Source: Pseudomonas sp. FP2196 (GTDB lineage Bacteria; Pseudomonadota; Gammaproteobacteria; Pseudomonadales; Pseudomonadaceae). From it: a DNA stretch of 64,000 bases. The notes under the pieces are model-generated. The model worked only from the letters and a program-made list of their open reading frames with translations. It was not told where the DNA came from and did no database searches. Every line of letters begins with the position of its first letter. Position 1 is the first letter of the stretch. Location: assembly GCF_030687715.1 (NCBI RefSeq), contig NZ_CP117445.1, forward strand, positions 4,515,501 to 4,579,500. The letters run 5' to 3'. Below are positions 1-8,926 of the stretch, piece after piece. A program made the translations under genes and the position numbers.

Positions 1-2
1 AC

Positions 3-539
3 CAAGAGGAAAGCATCAGCCACATGTACCTGACGCACACGCTGATTCTGGCGGCGATCCCCGCTGTATCAGCATTCATCGGCACCACGCAGGTCGGCTG
101 GGTGATCGGCAATCGCGCGCCGGTCATGCTCACCGTTGAAAGCGCGATCTGGATGACGGTCATGTCGTACCTGGCAATGCTCGGCGGTGTCGCGGTCATG
201 GGCGCCTTTGTGCACTGGATGGCCCGCACTTATGACGCCAACCCGAGCCTGGCCCGTTGCGTCGCGTTTGCCACCTACACCGCGACACCGTTGTTTGTCG
301 GCGGGCTGGCAGCGCTATATCCACACATGTGGCTGGGGATGATCGTCGGCACGGCAGCCATCTGCTACACGGTGTATCTGCTGTACGTCGGGCTGCCGAC
401 CTTCATGAATATCCCGTCGGACGAAGGCTTTCTGTTTTCCAGCTCAGTGCTGGCGGTGGGTCTGGTGGTGCTGGTGGCCATCATGGCGTTCACCGTGATC
501 GTCTGGGGCCTGGGCGTGGGGCCCGTCTATACCAACTAG
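3..539 (+). CDS. YIP1-family inner membrane protein (5' end outside window)
   Basis: The frame is open from the left edge (codon 1 at position 3) through the first ATG at 24, so the true start probably lies outside the window and this is the C-terminal part. The visible 179 codons contain several strongly hydrophobic stretches, including ones around residues 15-30, 45-70, 85-115 and 140-165, as expected for a multi-pass membrane protein. The pattern (an LTHTLILAAIPAVSAFIG segment and a closing hydrophobic helix before GPVYTN) matches the YIP1-domain proteins conserved in Pseudomonas, whose function is not established. It stands alone; the next gene starts about 150 bases downstream. Confidence 0.7.
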   Translation, partial: QEESISHMYLTHTLILAAIPAVSAFIGTTQVGWVIGNRAPVMLTVESAIWMTVMSYLAMLGGVAVMGAFVHWMARTYDANPSLARCVAFATYTATPLFVGGLAALYPHMWLGMIVGTAAICYTVYLLYVGLPTFMNIPSDEGFLFSSSVLAVGLVVLVAIMAFTVIVWGLGVGPVYTN

Positions 540-687
540 CGCAATGACTCACCGAGAAAAACAAGATCTGCCAATACAGGCCGCCGCAAGGCGGCCTTCT
601 CGTATCGAGGATGACCATTCGGCAGTTCGGCAATTCGCAAGTCCGGAGGGTTGCGGCATACTCGACGCTTCTGGAGATCCATCAAGC

Positions 688-1182
688 ATGCCCGAGCAAC
701 TCAATACCCGCGTCGAAGACTGTTACCAACTCGCTGAATCCTTTTTCAAACGTCATTTCCAACGCCCTGTGGTGAGTCTCAAGCTGCGCGGGCAAAAAGC
801 CGGGGTCGCGCATCTGCACGAGAACCTGCTGCGCTTCAATCCGCAGTTGTACCGGGAAAACACCGAACACTTCCTCAAGCAGACCGTGGCCCACGAAGTC
901 GCGCACCTGATCGCCCATCAGTTGTTCGGCGACCGCATCCAGCCCCACGGCGAAGAGTGGCAACTGATCATGCGCGGGGTTTATGAACTGCCGCCGGATC
1001 GCTGCCACACCTACGAAATCAAACGTCGCAGCGTGACCCGTTACATTTACAAATGCCCGTGTGCGGACAGTGATTTTCCGTTTTCGGCGCAGCGCCATAG
1101 CCTGGTCAGGCAGGGACGGCGGTATCTGTGCCGGCGGTGCCGGAACACGTTGGTGTTCAGTGGTGAGATGCGGGTGGAATAG
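688..1182 (+). CDS. sprT: SprT-like zinc metalloprotein
   Basis: A 164-residue protein with the zinc metalloprotease signature HEVAHLIAH in its middle and a C-terminal four-cysteine zinc ribbon (CPC near the middle of the C-terminal third, then CRRC near the end). Length and layout match bacterial SprT (about 165 residues), a cytosolic protein related to the protease domain of eukaryotic Spartan; its bacterial substrate is not known. The frame is open back to 544, but the extra N-terminal 48 residues are not SprT-like; the ATG at 688 (MPEQLNTR) fits family starts. Family membership is clear; the function is only inferred from the fold. Confidence 0.85.
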   Translation: MPEQLNTRVEDCYQLAESFFKRHFQRPVVSLKLRGQKAGVAHLHENLLRFNPQLYRENTEHFLKQTVAHEVAHLIAHQLFGDRIQPHGEEWQLIMRGVYELPPDRCHTYEIKRRSVTRYIYKCPCADSDFPFSAQRHSLVRQGRRYLCRRCRNTLVFSGEMRVE

Positions 1183-1209
1183 TCAGTGTGTGTTGCCCTG
1201 ACTGCTCCC

Positions 1210-1301
1210 CATCGCTGGCAAGCCAGCTCCCACAGTTTTCGAGGTGTCCACAGATTTTGTGTATGACACCGAAACCTGTGGGAGCTGGCTTGCCAGCGAT
1301 G
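1210..1301. repeat. REPIN: inverted pair of REP palindromes
   Basis: Two facing copies of a Pseudomonas REP sequence: ATCGCTGGCAAGCCAGCTCC from 1211, and its inverse GGAGCTGGCTTGCCAGCGAT ending at 1300. They are separated by about 40 bases and lie between the convergent sprT and CoA-transferase genes. Such pairs are non-autonomous elements mobilised by RAYT transposases encoded elsewhere; no RAYT gene is in this window. Confidence 0.85.
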
Positions 1302-1316
1302 AGGCCAGAACAGGCA

Positions 1317-2498
1317 CTAAAGAATAACTTTGGCCCGGCGCAGCTCTTCAATTTTCGCAGGACTCAACCCCAACTCCGCCAACACCTGATCCGTATGCTG
1401 CCCCAACCCCGCCCCGACATGCCGTGGCGCCGGTAATTCTTCGGAAAACTTCAACGGACAAGCCATCTGCGCCTGCGTCGTGCCATCGCCCCGCGGCACC
1501 TGCGTCACCAGTTCCCGCGCCTGCAATTGCGGATGTTTCACTGCCTCGCTCAGACTCAACACCGGCTCGACACACGCATCAATCCCGGCAAACAACGCAC
1601 ACAGCTCTGCAAAGTCATGCTTCTCGAACTCGACCTTCAACGCCTCTTTCAGCGCCTGCTGTTGCTCCGGTCTGGGTGACAAACCCTGCACCGCCAACTC
1701 AGGCCGGCCAAGCGCGGCACACAATTGCTGCATGAATCCCGGCTCAAGACTGCCCACCGACATCCAGCGCCCATCGCGAGATCGGTAGTAGTCATAAAAG
1801 CTGCCGCCATTGAGCATCTGATCTTCCCAGCCCGGTTCCTCGCCGCAAGCCAGATACCCGGCGCCGGCCATGGCGTTCAGGCTGAACGCGCAGTCGGTCA
1901 TGCTCACGTCCAGATGCGTACCCTGCCCGGTCTGTTGACGGGCAATTACCGCCGCCAGCAAACCGATCACCCCGTGCAGCGAACCGCCAGCGACATCCGC
2001 CACCTGCATGCCCAGCGGCAACGGCCCGCTGTCAGCCCGGCCGGTGTAGCTGGCGAGCCCGGCCAGCGCCAGATAATTGATGTCATGACCGGCGCGATCC
2101 TTGTACGGCCCGGTCTGGCCGTAACCGGTGACAGACACGTAAATCAGCTTCGGGTTGATTGCTTTCAGAGCCTCATAACCCAGGCCCAGGCGCTCCATCA
2201 CGCCGGGGCGAAACTGCTCCAGGACGATGTCGTAATCGGCGAGCAGTTGCTTGACCACTTCAAGTGCTTCGGGTTGTTTCAGATCCAGCGCCAGACTGCG
2301 CTTGTTGCGGTTGAGATACGCGTGACTGGCCGACATTCCCTGATCATGTGGCGGCAACACCCGCAGCAGATCCAGGCGCGTCGGCGATTCGATGCGCAGC
2401 ACCTCGGCGCCCATGTCCGCCAACAGCAGCGAGGCGAACGGCCCCGGCAACAGGGTCGAGAAATCCAGAATTTTCAGTGAGGTCAGCGGTGCGGACAT
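1317..2498 (-). CDS. CaiB/BaiF class III CoA-transferase family protein
   Basis: A 393-residue protein of the family III acyl-CoA transferases, which move CoA between organic acids through an enzyme-bound aspartyl-CoA intermediate. The start of the protein (LKILDFSTLLPGPFAS), the GADVLRIE-like strand after it (here GAEVLRIES), the segment LEQFRPGVMERLGLGYE and the later GHDINYLALAG stretch, which carries the expected nucleophilic Asp, are typical. Length is normal (about 390-410). The ATG at 2498 is chosen over the longer frame to 2636 because of AAGGAG 8 bases upstream and the family-like N terminus. The acid substrate (alpha-methylacyl-CoA racemase-like, succinyl or formyl donor) cannot be told from sequence. 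Confidence 0.85.
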   Translation of the reverse strand: MSAPLTSLKILDFSTLLPGPFASLLLADMGAEVLRIESPTRLDLLRVLPPHDQGMSASHAYLNRNKRSLALDLKQPEALEVVKQLLADYDIVLEQFRPGVMERLGLGYEALKAINPKLIYVSVTGYGQTGPYKDRAGHDINYLALAGLASYTGRADSGPLPLGMQVADVAGGSLHGVIGLLAAVIARQQTGQGTHLDVSMTDCAFSLNAMAGAGYLACGEEPGWEDQMLNGGSFYDYYRSRDGRWMSVGSLEPGFMQQLCAALGRPELAVQGLSPRPEQQQALKEALKVEFEKHDFAELCALFAGIDACVEPVLSLSEAVKHPQLQARELVTQVPRGDGTTQAQMACPLKFSEELPAPRHVGAGLGQHTDQVLAELGLSPAKIEELRRAKVIL

Positions 2499-2602
2499 GG
2501 GCGAACTCCTTGTGCGATGTACCCAGCCTAGGCAGCGATGCCGCTTACAGCAATCACCGGATCCATCAGGCGCAGTGACCGTTGCGCTCAAATCGCAGGC
2601 AA

Positions 2603-2629
2603 GAAAAAACCCGCCGAAGCGGGTTTTTT
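2603..2629. terminator. Rho-independent terminator, symmetrical
   Basis: Stem ACCCGC/GCGGGT with a short loop, A-run on one side and T-run on the other, so it can act in both directions. It lies 15 bases past the dctA stop and separates dctA from the CoA-transferase gene. Confidence 0.8.
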
Positions 2630-2643
2630 CATTCAAGCGATGC

Positions 2644-3978
2644 TTACTTCACATTGCTCGGGGTTGGGCCTTCAGCCACACCCAGGTCGTCTTCTTCACG
2701 CTCATCAGAGATACCGCGACCGCCAGAAGCCAGTTCGGCTTGCAGTACATCGGTGTCCAGCTCTTTCACCCACTTGGCAACAACGATGGTCGCAACGGCG
2801 TTACCCACCAGGTTGGTCAGCGCGCGGGCTTCGGACATGAAGCGGTCGATACCCAGGATCAGCGCCAGACCGGCCACCGGCAGGTGACCCACGGCCGACA
2901 GAGTGGCCGCCAGCACGATGAAGCCCGAACCGGTCACACCGGCAGCGCCTTTGGAGGACAGCAGCAACACCAGCAGCAGAGTGATCTGGTGAGTGATGTC
3001 CATGTGGGTGTCGGTCGCCTGAGCGATAAACACAGCCGCCATGGTCAGGTAAATCGACGTACCGTCGAGGTTGAACGAGTAACCAGTCGGAATCACCAGA
3101 CCCACGACGGATTTCTTCGCACCCAGACGTTCCATCTTGATCAGCATGCGTGGCAGAGCGGATTCGGACGAGGAAGTACCCAGCACGATCAGCAGCTCTT
3201 CACGGATATAGCGAACCAGCTTCAGCACGCTGAAACCGTGTGCACGGCAGATCGCGCCCAGCACCACCACCACGAACAGCACGCAGGTGATGTAGAAGCA
3301 GATCATCAACTGACCCAACTGCACCAGCGAGCCGACACCGTAGGCACCGATGGTGAACGCCATGGCACCGAACGCACCGAGTGGCGCCAGTTTCATGATC
3401 ATGTTGATGATGTTGAACATCACGTGGGCAAAGCGATCGATCAGGTCAAGCAGCGGTCGGCCGTAGGAGCCCAGGCGATGCAAGGCATAACCGAAGATCA
3501 CCGAGAACATCAGCACTTGCAGGATATCGCCCGTGGCGAATGCACCGACAATGGTGTTCGGGATCACGTTCAGCAGGAAGCCGACAATGCTCTGGTCTTT
3601 ACTGGCCGTCACATAAGTGGCGATTTTCGAAGCGTCCAGGGTGGTCACGTCGATGTGCATGCCGGCGCCCGGTTGCACGACGTTGACTACGACCAGACCG
3701 ATCAGCAAGGCGATGGTGGAAACGATTTCGAAGTACAGCAGCGCGTAGCCGCCAGTCTTGCCCACCGATTTCATGTTCTGCATGCCGGCGATGCCGCTGA
3801 CAACGGTGCAGAAAATGATTGGGGCAATGACCATTTTGATCAGTTTGATGAACCCGTCACCCAGCGGCTTGAGGGCCACACCGGTCTGTGGGTAGAAGTG
3901 ACCGAGCAGAATGCCGATGGCGATTGCAACGATCACCTGGAAGTACAGGGATTTGTAGAGTGGCTGACGAGTCGTCAT
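2644..3978 (-). CDS. dctA: C4-dicarboxylate:cation symporter DctA
   Basis: A 444-residue member of the DAACS (GltP/DctA) family that imports succinate, fumarate and malate with cations across the inner membrane. Family signatures are present: the serine-rich [12 protein letters not shown] hairpin, the [13 protein letters not shown] segment, and the [12 protein letters not shown] region that binds substrate. About eight transmembrane segments plus two re-entrant loops are expected, and the hydrophobic pattern fits. The ATG at 3978 ([15 protein letters not shown]) has GAGGAA upstream and fits DctA starts; the longer frame to 4011 does not. It ends at a strong terminator. Glutamate transport (GltP) is the main alternative, but the sequence is closer to DctA. 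Confidence 0.9.
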   Translation of the reverse strand: MTTRQPLYKSLYFQVIVAIAIGILLGHFYPQTGVALKPLGDGFIKLIKMVIAPIIFCTVVSGIAGMQNMKSVGKTGGYALLYFEIVSTIALLIGLVVVNVVQPGAGMHIDVTTLDASKIATYVTASKDQSIVGFLLNVIPNTIVGAFATGDILQVLMFSVIFGYALHRLGSYGRPLLDLIDRFAHVMFNIINMIMKLAPLGAFGAMAFTIGAYGVGSLVQLGQLMICFYITCVLFVVVVLGAICRAHGFSVLKLVRYIREELLIVLGTSSSESALPRMLIKMERLGAKKSVVGLVIPTGYSFNLDGTSIYLTMAAVFIAQATDTHMDITHQITLLLVLLLSSKGAAGVTGSGFIVLAATLSAVGHLPVAGLALILGIDRFMSEARALTNLVGNAVATIVVAKWVKELDTDVLQAELASGGRGISDEREEDDLGVAEGPTPSNVK

Positions 3979-4216
3979 TGCAAATTTCCTCAAGAGTCCC
4001 ACGGGCAACATCCATCTGTTGTCCGCAAAACCTTAAATTGCGAACCCTCCTGCACTGGAGGGATTTGTTGTTGGAACGGCGCTTTCTCCTGAGGGATAAA
4101 CGCACGCTTCTGTCGCTCTTATCGCAAACCTCGTGCCACATTGGTGCAATTCACTGCCAGCCTTTTGATATTAGGTATTACAGGTTCATTGGTGTCACCG
4201 TCCGGTCACCCAGGCA

Positions 4217-4272
4217 TGGCGGATTTCCGCCAACTCACCGAGTCTCGTCCTACAATTTGGCGGAAATCCGCC
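4217..4272. promoter_or_regulatory. Two copies of a 14-bp palindrome GGCGGAttTCCGCC
   Basis: GGCGGATTTCCGCC (inside 4217-4232) and GGCGGAAATCCGCC (inside 4258-4272) are near-perfect dyads whose centres are 41 bases apart, about four helical turns. They lie between the divergent dctA and AraC-type genes, nearer the latter (58 bases before its ATG). They look like paired operators. The cognate regulator is unknown; the adjacent AraC-type protein is one candidate. Confidence 0.5.
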
Positions 4273-4329
4273 TTGTTGCCCATGCCACCCACGGCTACCA
4301 TCCGGCGCTTGAGGAAGGATTTGCCGCTT

Positions 4330-5328
4330 ATGCGCGAACGCACCATTGCCAGTCATTTCGCCCGTGCAGCGCTCGGTGGCGCACGCCGCCAAGGGTTCGA
4401 CTACGCGGGTCTGTTGCAACAACTGGGAATCAGCCCTGAATTGCTCGATGAGCCTCGTGCGCGGATCGCCCCGGAGCAGTTCACCCGGTTGATCCAGGGC
4501 CTGTGGTTGGCGCTGGACGACGAATACCTCGGTTTTGGCAAGGCACCGAGCAAACCCGGCAGCTTCGCAATGATGTGTCATGCCTCGATTCACTGCCGCA
4601 ATCTGGAGAAGGCCCTGCAACGCGGCTTGATGTTTTATAGCCTATTCCCCGAAGCACCTCGCTTGAGCCTCACCCGCGAAGACGAATGGGTGCGCCTGAG
4701 CCTCGATGATTCGCAATTATGGGACCCGGATCACTTTCTCAGTGAAAGCCTGCTGGTGATCTGGCACCGCCTCGGCAGTTGGCTGATCGGCCAGCGAATC
4801 CGCCTGGAGCAGGCAACCTTCAGCTATGCGAAACCTGCGCATGGCGCTGAATACGACCTGCTGTTCCCCTGCCCTTTAGTGTTTTCAGCGCAGCAAAGCA
4901 GCCTGCTGTTCCACAGCCGCTACCTGCACATGCCACTTTTGCAGGATGAACGCACCCTCAAGCACTTCCTCGAGCGCTCCCCCGCTGACTTGCTGTCACG
5001 CCCGGATGATGGCGACAGTCTGAGCAGCCGACTGCGCCGCTTGCTCAGCCGTGACAGTGCGCGCTGGCCGGACCTGGAGGCCGTGGCCGCTCATCTGCAC
5101 ATCAGCCCGCAGACGCTGCGCCGGCACTTGCGCGACGAAGGCACCAGTTTTCAGGAACTGAAGGATCAACTGCGGCGGGATATCGCCATCTACCATTTGG
5201 GACGGGCGGACCTGTCGTTGCAACAGATTGCCGAACAGTTGGGATTTTCCGAGCCGTCGGCGTTTCATCGGGCGTTCAAGAAGTGGACGGGGCTGACGCC
5301 GGGGGCTTATCGGGCGCAGGAGCAGTGA
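4330..5328 (+). CDS. AraC-family transcriptional regulator
   Basis: A 332-residue regulator with an N-terminal arabinose-binding-like domain (roughly residues 20-200) and a C-terminal double helix-turn-helix (about residues 235-330) ending in the AraC signature IAEQLGFSEPSAFHRAFKKW followed by TGLTPGAYR. The N-terminal type is that of the OruR/ArgR-like Pseudomonas regulators of amino acid or fatty acid catabolism. The frame is open to 4141, but the ATG at 4330 (MRERTIASHFARAAL), with AGGAAGG upstream, gives the normal family length. It is divergent from dctA with two palindromes between them, so self-regulation or control of dctA is possible but not shown. The ligand is unknown. Confidence 0.85.
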   Translation: MRERTIASHFARAALGGARRQGFDYAGLLQQLGISPELLDEPRARIAPEQFTRLIQGLWLALDDEYLGFGKAPSKPGSFAMMCHASIHCRNLEKALQRGLMFYSLFPEAPRLSLTREDEWVRLSLDDSQLWDPDHFLSESLLVIWHRLGSWLIGQRIRLEQATFSYAKPAHGAEYDLLFPCPLVFSAQQSSLLFHSRYLHMPLLQDERTLKHFLERSPADLLSRPDDGDSLSSRLRRLLSRDSARWPDLEAVAAHLHISPQTLRRHLRDEGTSFQELKDQLRRDIAIYHLGRADLSLQQIAEQLGFSEPSAFHRAFKKWTGLTPGAYRAQEQ

Positions 5329-5364
5329 GGCGGCTTCGAGGTTCCGCCCTGGGTTGGTTGGGTA

Positions 5365-5994
5365 CATATCCGTTGCTGCGGGTGGTATTGCTGGCGGTTT
5401 CGCTCTAACAGCGACTCACTTTTCCAAAGCCGAAAAGTAAGCAAAAGGCTTTGCCCCCGGCGTACGGCCTGCCGATGGGCCTGGAGATCAAAAGCAACGT
5501 CAAAAGCCAAAGCCAAAGCAGATCAAAAGATCGCAGCCTTCGGCAGCTCCTACAGGGAATGGGTGCACCTGCCAGAGATTGGTCGGCTGCCAGGCCGCCT
5601 TCGCTGGCAAGCCAGCTTCCACAATGTTGAATCACGTACACCCCACGCGGCGAAGTCCGCCCCACTCAACACAATGAGCGCAAGCTCGAGTACCGCTCTT
5701 GATCTTGATCTCGGAGCCCGTCGGCAGGCTGAATGGAGGGATTTATCCGGGGGTGGGAGCGCAGCGACCGTTCGACGAAGTCGAACACATCGAGAGGAGG
5801 TGCAGCGAAGCAAACCGGAAGCGATGCGCCCGGATCAATCCCGCAGCGAAGGAACCCGAGCCACAGCGAGGGCCGTACGTCAGGGTAAAGCCTTTTTGGT
5901 TACTTTTTTCTGGGCCGGCACTCCGGGCGTCTGGAAAAAGTGACCCGCCGTAAGGACGGAACCACCAGCAGCAACACCCGCAGCAACGGATATG
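5365..5994. repeat. Composite intergenic palindromic element with perfect 20-bp ends
   Basis: The 650 bases between the AraC gene and phoQ hold no credible gene. The stretch is bounded by a perfect 20-bp inverted repeat (CATATCCGTTGCTGCGGGTG at 5365-5384, its inverse at 5975-5994). Inside, the ends continue as imperfect inverted repeats of about 100 bases, for example ACTTTTCCAAAGCCGAAAAGT on the left against ACTTTTTTCTGGGCC...GGAAAAAGTGA on the right. The centre contains REP-like pieces (GATCGCAGCCTTCGGCAGCT near 5528; GCTGGCAAGCCAGCTTCC near 5602). Open frames here are low-complexity products of the repeat. Similar long intergenic repeats occur in fluorescent pseudomonads. Confidence 0.6.
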
Positions 5995-6007
5995 CCCACA
6001 ACAAAAC

Positions 6008-7354
6008 TCAAACCGCCGGAAAATGAATCCTGAATGCAGCCCCGCCCATCGGCGAATCCCCCAACGTCAGCTTCGCGTTGTAGCTTTCTATGATGTCCTT
6101 GACCACCGCCAACCCAATCCCCTGCCCCGGATGCTGCCGATCCAGACGCTCACCGCGCTCAAGAATCCGCGCCCGCTGATCCAGCGGCACACCCGGCCCG
6201 TCATCCTCAACACACAACTCAACCCCGGCAATGCTCTCGCGCACACTGATGCGCACCTCGCCCAGACACAGCCGATAAGCGTTCTCCAGCAAATTCCCCA
6301 TCATCTCCAGCAACGCGCCCTGCTCGATCGGCACATAACAATGCTCTGGCAGATCAAACACCACCCGCACACGCTTGTCGCGATACACCTTGTCCAGTGT
6401 GTCACACAGACTTTTGAGCACCGGCTGCAACCGCACCTGATGCCGCACCAGCCCGCTTTTACGCAAACTCGCCCGTTGCAGTTGATAGCTGATCTGCTGA
6501 CTCATGCGCTCGATCTGACTTTGCAGCACCCAGGCCTGATCGATGTCTTTGGGCCGCTGAGCCATGTCCTCACTGACGCCCTGCAACACCGCCAACGGTG
6601 TTTTCAGACTGTGGGCCAAGTCGTCGAGAGAGTCGCGATAACGGCTGCGCTGTTGGCGCTCACTGAGCAGCAAGCGGTTGAGCGAGCCGGTCAACCGCAG
6701 CAATTCGCGCGGGTGTTTTTCCGTGAGGCTTTCGCGGGTGCCGCCCTCGATTTCGTCGAGTTCCTGGCTGAGTTGCCGCAAGGCCTTCAAGCCCCAGGTC
6801 AACCCGATCCACAGCAGCGCCAACAGCACAAGCAAGGCCGCGCCAAAGCCCAGATACAGATTCTCGCGCAGGCCTTCGAGGGTGGTTTCGTACTCGCGCA
6901 CCGGTTGCAGGGCGACGATGCTGAACGCCGCACTTTTGCCACCAAGCAGTTTCACTTCAACGTCGTAAACGAAGAATTCCTGACCGTTGCTCTCACGAAT
7001 CCGCGCGAACTCATTACCGAGCCCGTCATAACGTGGTTTGTAGTTGATCTGCTCTTCCTGGGTGGCTTTCGAGCGCCAGACCAGATGCCCTTCGCGGTCG
7101 TAGATGTAACCGAGCAGACGGAAGTCCGTGAGGTTGAAACGCTCATCCGGCAACTGCGAGGGCATGACCAGTTTGCCGTTTTCAATGCGCGCGGCAGAAA
7201 TCAGCGTGGTGACGTCCGAAGCCAGACGCTGCTCGATCGAGTCCTGCAACGCCAGGCTGAACGCGCCCTGCATCGCCGGCAGCAAGGCGAGCATGAACAA
7301 CACCGCCAACGTAGTGGCGGCGAGCATCAACCGTACGCGAAGGGAACGAATCAA
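6008..7354 (-). CDS. phoQ: Sensor histidine kinase PhoQ
   Basis: A 448-residue inner-membrane sensor, the same length as P. aeruginosa PhoQ. Transmembrane helix 1 lies near residues 8-30, a periplasmic PAS-like sensor domain follows to about 165, and helix 2 is near 168-190, then HAMP. The H-box is DDLAHSLKTPLAVLQG (about residue 250), the N-box NLLENAYRL, and the G-boxes DDGPGVP and GQGIGLAVV. It senses low divalent cations, antimicrobial peptides and acid pH and phosphorylates PhoP. Its ATG overlaps the phoP stop by 4 bases, so the two are translationally coupled, and oprH lies upstream in the same direction. Confidence 0.95.
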   Translation of the reverse strand: MIRSLRVRLMLAATTLAVLFMLALLPAMQGAFSLALQDSIEQRLASDVTTLISAARIENGKLVMPSQLPDERFNLTDFRLLGYIYDREGHLVWRSKATQEEQINYKPRYDGLGNEFARIRESNGQEFFVYDVEVKLLGGKSAAFSIVALQPVREYETTLEGLRENLYLGFGAALLVLLALLWIGLTWGLKALRQLSQELDEIEGGTRESLTEKHPRELLRLTGSLNRLLLSERQQRSRYRDSLDDLAHSLKTPLAVLQGVSEDMAQRPKDIDQAWVLQSQIERMSQQISYQLQRASLRKSGLVRHQVRLQPVLKSLCDTLDKVYRDKRVRVVFDLPEHCYVPIEQGALLEMMGNLLENAYRLCLGEVRISVRESIAGVELCVEDDGPGVPLDQRARILERGERLDRQHPGQGIGLAVVKDIIESYNAKLTLGDSPMGGAAFRIHFPAV

Positions 7355-8028
7355 GTGCAGCGCTCATTGAACAGGTAGCCGAGGCCACGCACGGTGTCGA
7401 TCGGCTTGAACCCGGCCGGGCCTTCGAGTTTGCGGCGCAAGCGGCCGACCAGCACTTCGATCACGTTCGGGTCGCGCTCGTCGTCATCCGGATAAAGTTG
7501 TTCCATCAAGCGATCCTTGGGCACCACTTGCTGGTGATGGCGCATCAGGTATTCAAGGATGCGGTATTCGTACGCAGTCAGCGCCAGCGGCTGCTCGTCG
7601 AGGCTCGCTTGCTTGCGATTGAGATCGAGCAACAGCGGGCCGGCAACGATGGTCGACTGGGTGAAGCCGCTGGAGCGGCGCAGCAAGGCATTCAGCCGCG
7701 CATCGAGCTCTTCGAACTGGAACGGTTTGACCACATAATCGTCGGCGCCCGCCGCGAGGCCTTCGACCTTGTCCTGCCAGTTGCCGCGCGCAGTGAGGAT
7801 CAGGATCGGGAAGGTCTTGCCGCCCGAGCGCAACTGGCGGATCAGGTCGAGGCCGCCCATGCCCGGCAGACCAAGGTCGATCACCGCCAGGTCAAAGTTG
7901 AACTGTCCGGTCTGGTACAGCGCCTCTTCGGCATTGGCCACGGACTCGACCACGTGGCCGCTCTCCGTCAGACGGGTTTGCAGGTGATGGCGCAACAGCG
8001 CTTCATCTTCGACGACCAACAGTTTCAT
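7351..8028 (-). CDS. phoP: Response regulator PhoP
   Basis: A 225-residue OmpR-class regulator. The receiver domain shows the acidic pair EDE near residue 8, phospho-acceptor Asp in VIDLGLPGMGG (about 51), the conserved Thr in LILTARG and Lys in VKPF. The C-terminal winged helix ends with the usual DTVRGLGY. PhoP binds GTTCAG direct repeats and controls outer-membrane and lipid A remodelling genes. It is coupled to phoQ by a 4-base overlap. oprH begins about 750 bases upstream in the same orientation, with a REP pair between, so the oprH-phoP-phoQ order of P. aeruginosa is kept. Confidence 0.95.
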   Translation of the reverse strand: MKLLVVEDEALLRHHLQTRLTESGHVVESVANAEEALYQTGQFNFDLAVIDLGLPGMGGLDLIRQLRSGGKTFPILILTARGNWQDKVEGLAAGADDYVVKPFQFEELDARLNALLRRSSGFTQSTIVAGPLLLDLNRKQASLDEQPLALTAYEYRILEYLMRHHQQVVPKDRLMEQLYPDDDERDPNVIEVLVGRLRRKLEGPAGFKPIDTVRGLGYLFNERCT

Positions 8029-8068
8029 ATTGCTCTCCCGGGCAAATCAAACATCTCCGACTACACAT

Positions 8069-8157
8069 CTGTGGGAGCGAGCCTGCTCGCGAAAGCGGTG
8101 AGTCAGTCAATGAAGATGTCGACTGACACATCGCCTTCGCGAGCAGGCTCACTCCTA
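8069..8157. repeat. REPIN between phoP and oprH
   Basis: Inverted pair built from GTGGGAGCGAGCCTGCTCGC (from 8071) and CGCGAGCAGGCTCACTCCTA ending at 8157, with about 45 bases between. It sits inside the oprH-phoPQ transcription unit and could form a stem in the mRNA between the abundant oprH message and phoPQ. Confidence 0.8.
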
Positions 8158-8178
8158 CATTGAATTGGCGGCAACTCC

Positions 8179-8784
8179 TTAGAAATTGTAGTTGGCCGAC
8201 AGGTAAGTCTGCGCGCTGCTGTTCAGATCCAGCGAGCCTTGCTTGCTGCCACCGCGTTCGCTCATCTCGGTGCTGGCGTTGCTGCGCAGATAACGGTAAC
8301 CGAGTTCCACCGAGGTGTTTTGCGATACTTGCTGCAACACACCGAACTGGCCGCCGACCGCGTAACCGATGTCACTGTCGCGGCTATAGCCTGGCGACTC
8401 CTGGGTCAGTTTGGTCAGACCTGCCGTCGCACCGCCGAACAATTTGGTGGTGCTGCCCACCGGGTAGAACAGATCGTAGCTGCCCAGCAGGTTTTCCTGG
8501 CGCAGTTTAATGCCATTGTGCGAACCAGACACGTTGTCGTAGGTGGCGTAGTAGCGACCTTGCGAGTTTTGCTGACCGAGGCGTACGCCGTAGGTGTTAT
8601 TGCCGTCGATCGCGCCGGTGGCGTTAGGGTGATCGAGGTTGTCGTTCAGTGCATGGGATTTTTTGATCTTGTCGCTGGTCTGGCCGAAGGTCAGGCCGGC
8701 GAAGTTCGAAGTGGTGTCGGCATGGGCCGCGATACTGGCGCTCATTACGGTAAATGCCAGCAGCAGTTTGTTTAAACGAGTCAT
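8179..8784 (-). CDS. oprH: Outer membrane protein OprH (H1)
   Basis: A 201-residue protein with a signal peptide (cleavage after AAHA, about residue 22) and a small beta-barrel, ending in the aromatic outer-membrane signal ANYNF. Hallmarks shared with P. aeruginosa OprH include GRYYATY, KLRQENLLGSYD, TKLFGGATAGL and GYRYLRSNASTEM. OprH is an eight-stranded barrel that cross-links LPS and replaces divalent cations under Mg limitation. The ATG at 8784 has AGAGGAA upstream. It is first in oprH-phoP-phoQ, and an array of PhoP half-sites lies just upstream (8830-8879). Confidence 0.95.
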   Translation of the reverse strand: MTRLNKLLLAFTVMSASIAAHADTTSNFAGLTFGQTSDKIKKSHALNDNLDHPNATGAIDGNNTYGVRLGQQNSQGRYYATYDNVSGSHNGIKLRQENLLGSYDLFYPVGSTTKLFGGATAGLTKLTQESPGYSRDSDIGYAVGGQFGVLQQVSQNTSVELGYRYLRSNASTEMSERGGSKQGSLDLNSSAQTYLSANYNF

Positions 8785-8829
8785 GGTATTTCCTCTTTCA
8801 CAGTGCTGTTTGGGTATGGCGCAAGGTTA

Positions 8830-8879
8830 CTGACCCGCCCCTGTACCGCCCCTGAACGCTCTCTGAACCTGACCTGAAC
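8830..8879 (-). promoter_or_regulatory. PhoP box array: five GTTCAG-type half-sites at 11-bp spacing
   Basis: Read on the minus strand, GTTCAG occurs at 8879-8874, 8868-8863 and 8857-8852, followed by GTACAG (8846-8841) and GGTCAG (8835-8830), each separated by exactly 5 bases. Two half-sites at this spacing make a PhoP box; five in register is a tandem array. It lies 46 bases upstream of oprH and 48 bases upstream of the divergent hydrolase gene. Confidence 0.85.
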
Positions 8880-8926
8880 CAAATCGACTAGGCTGTTCTG
8901 ACCACTTTTCGATAAGGAGACCGACC

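Noticed and set aside
2392..4092. A 566-codon frame across dctA on the plus strand
   Set aside because: His/Gln-rich antisense product of dctA with no ribosome site or family; a shadow frame.
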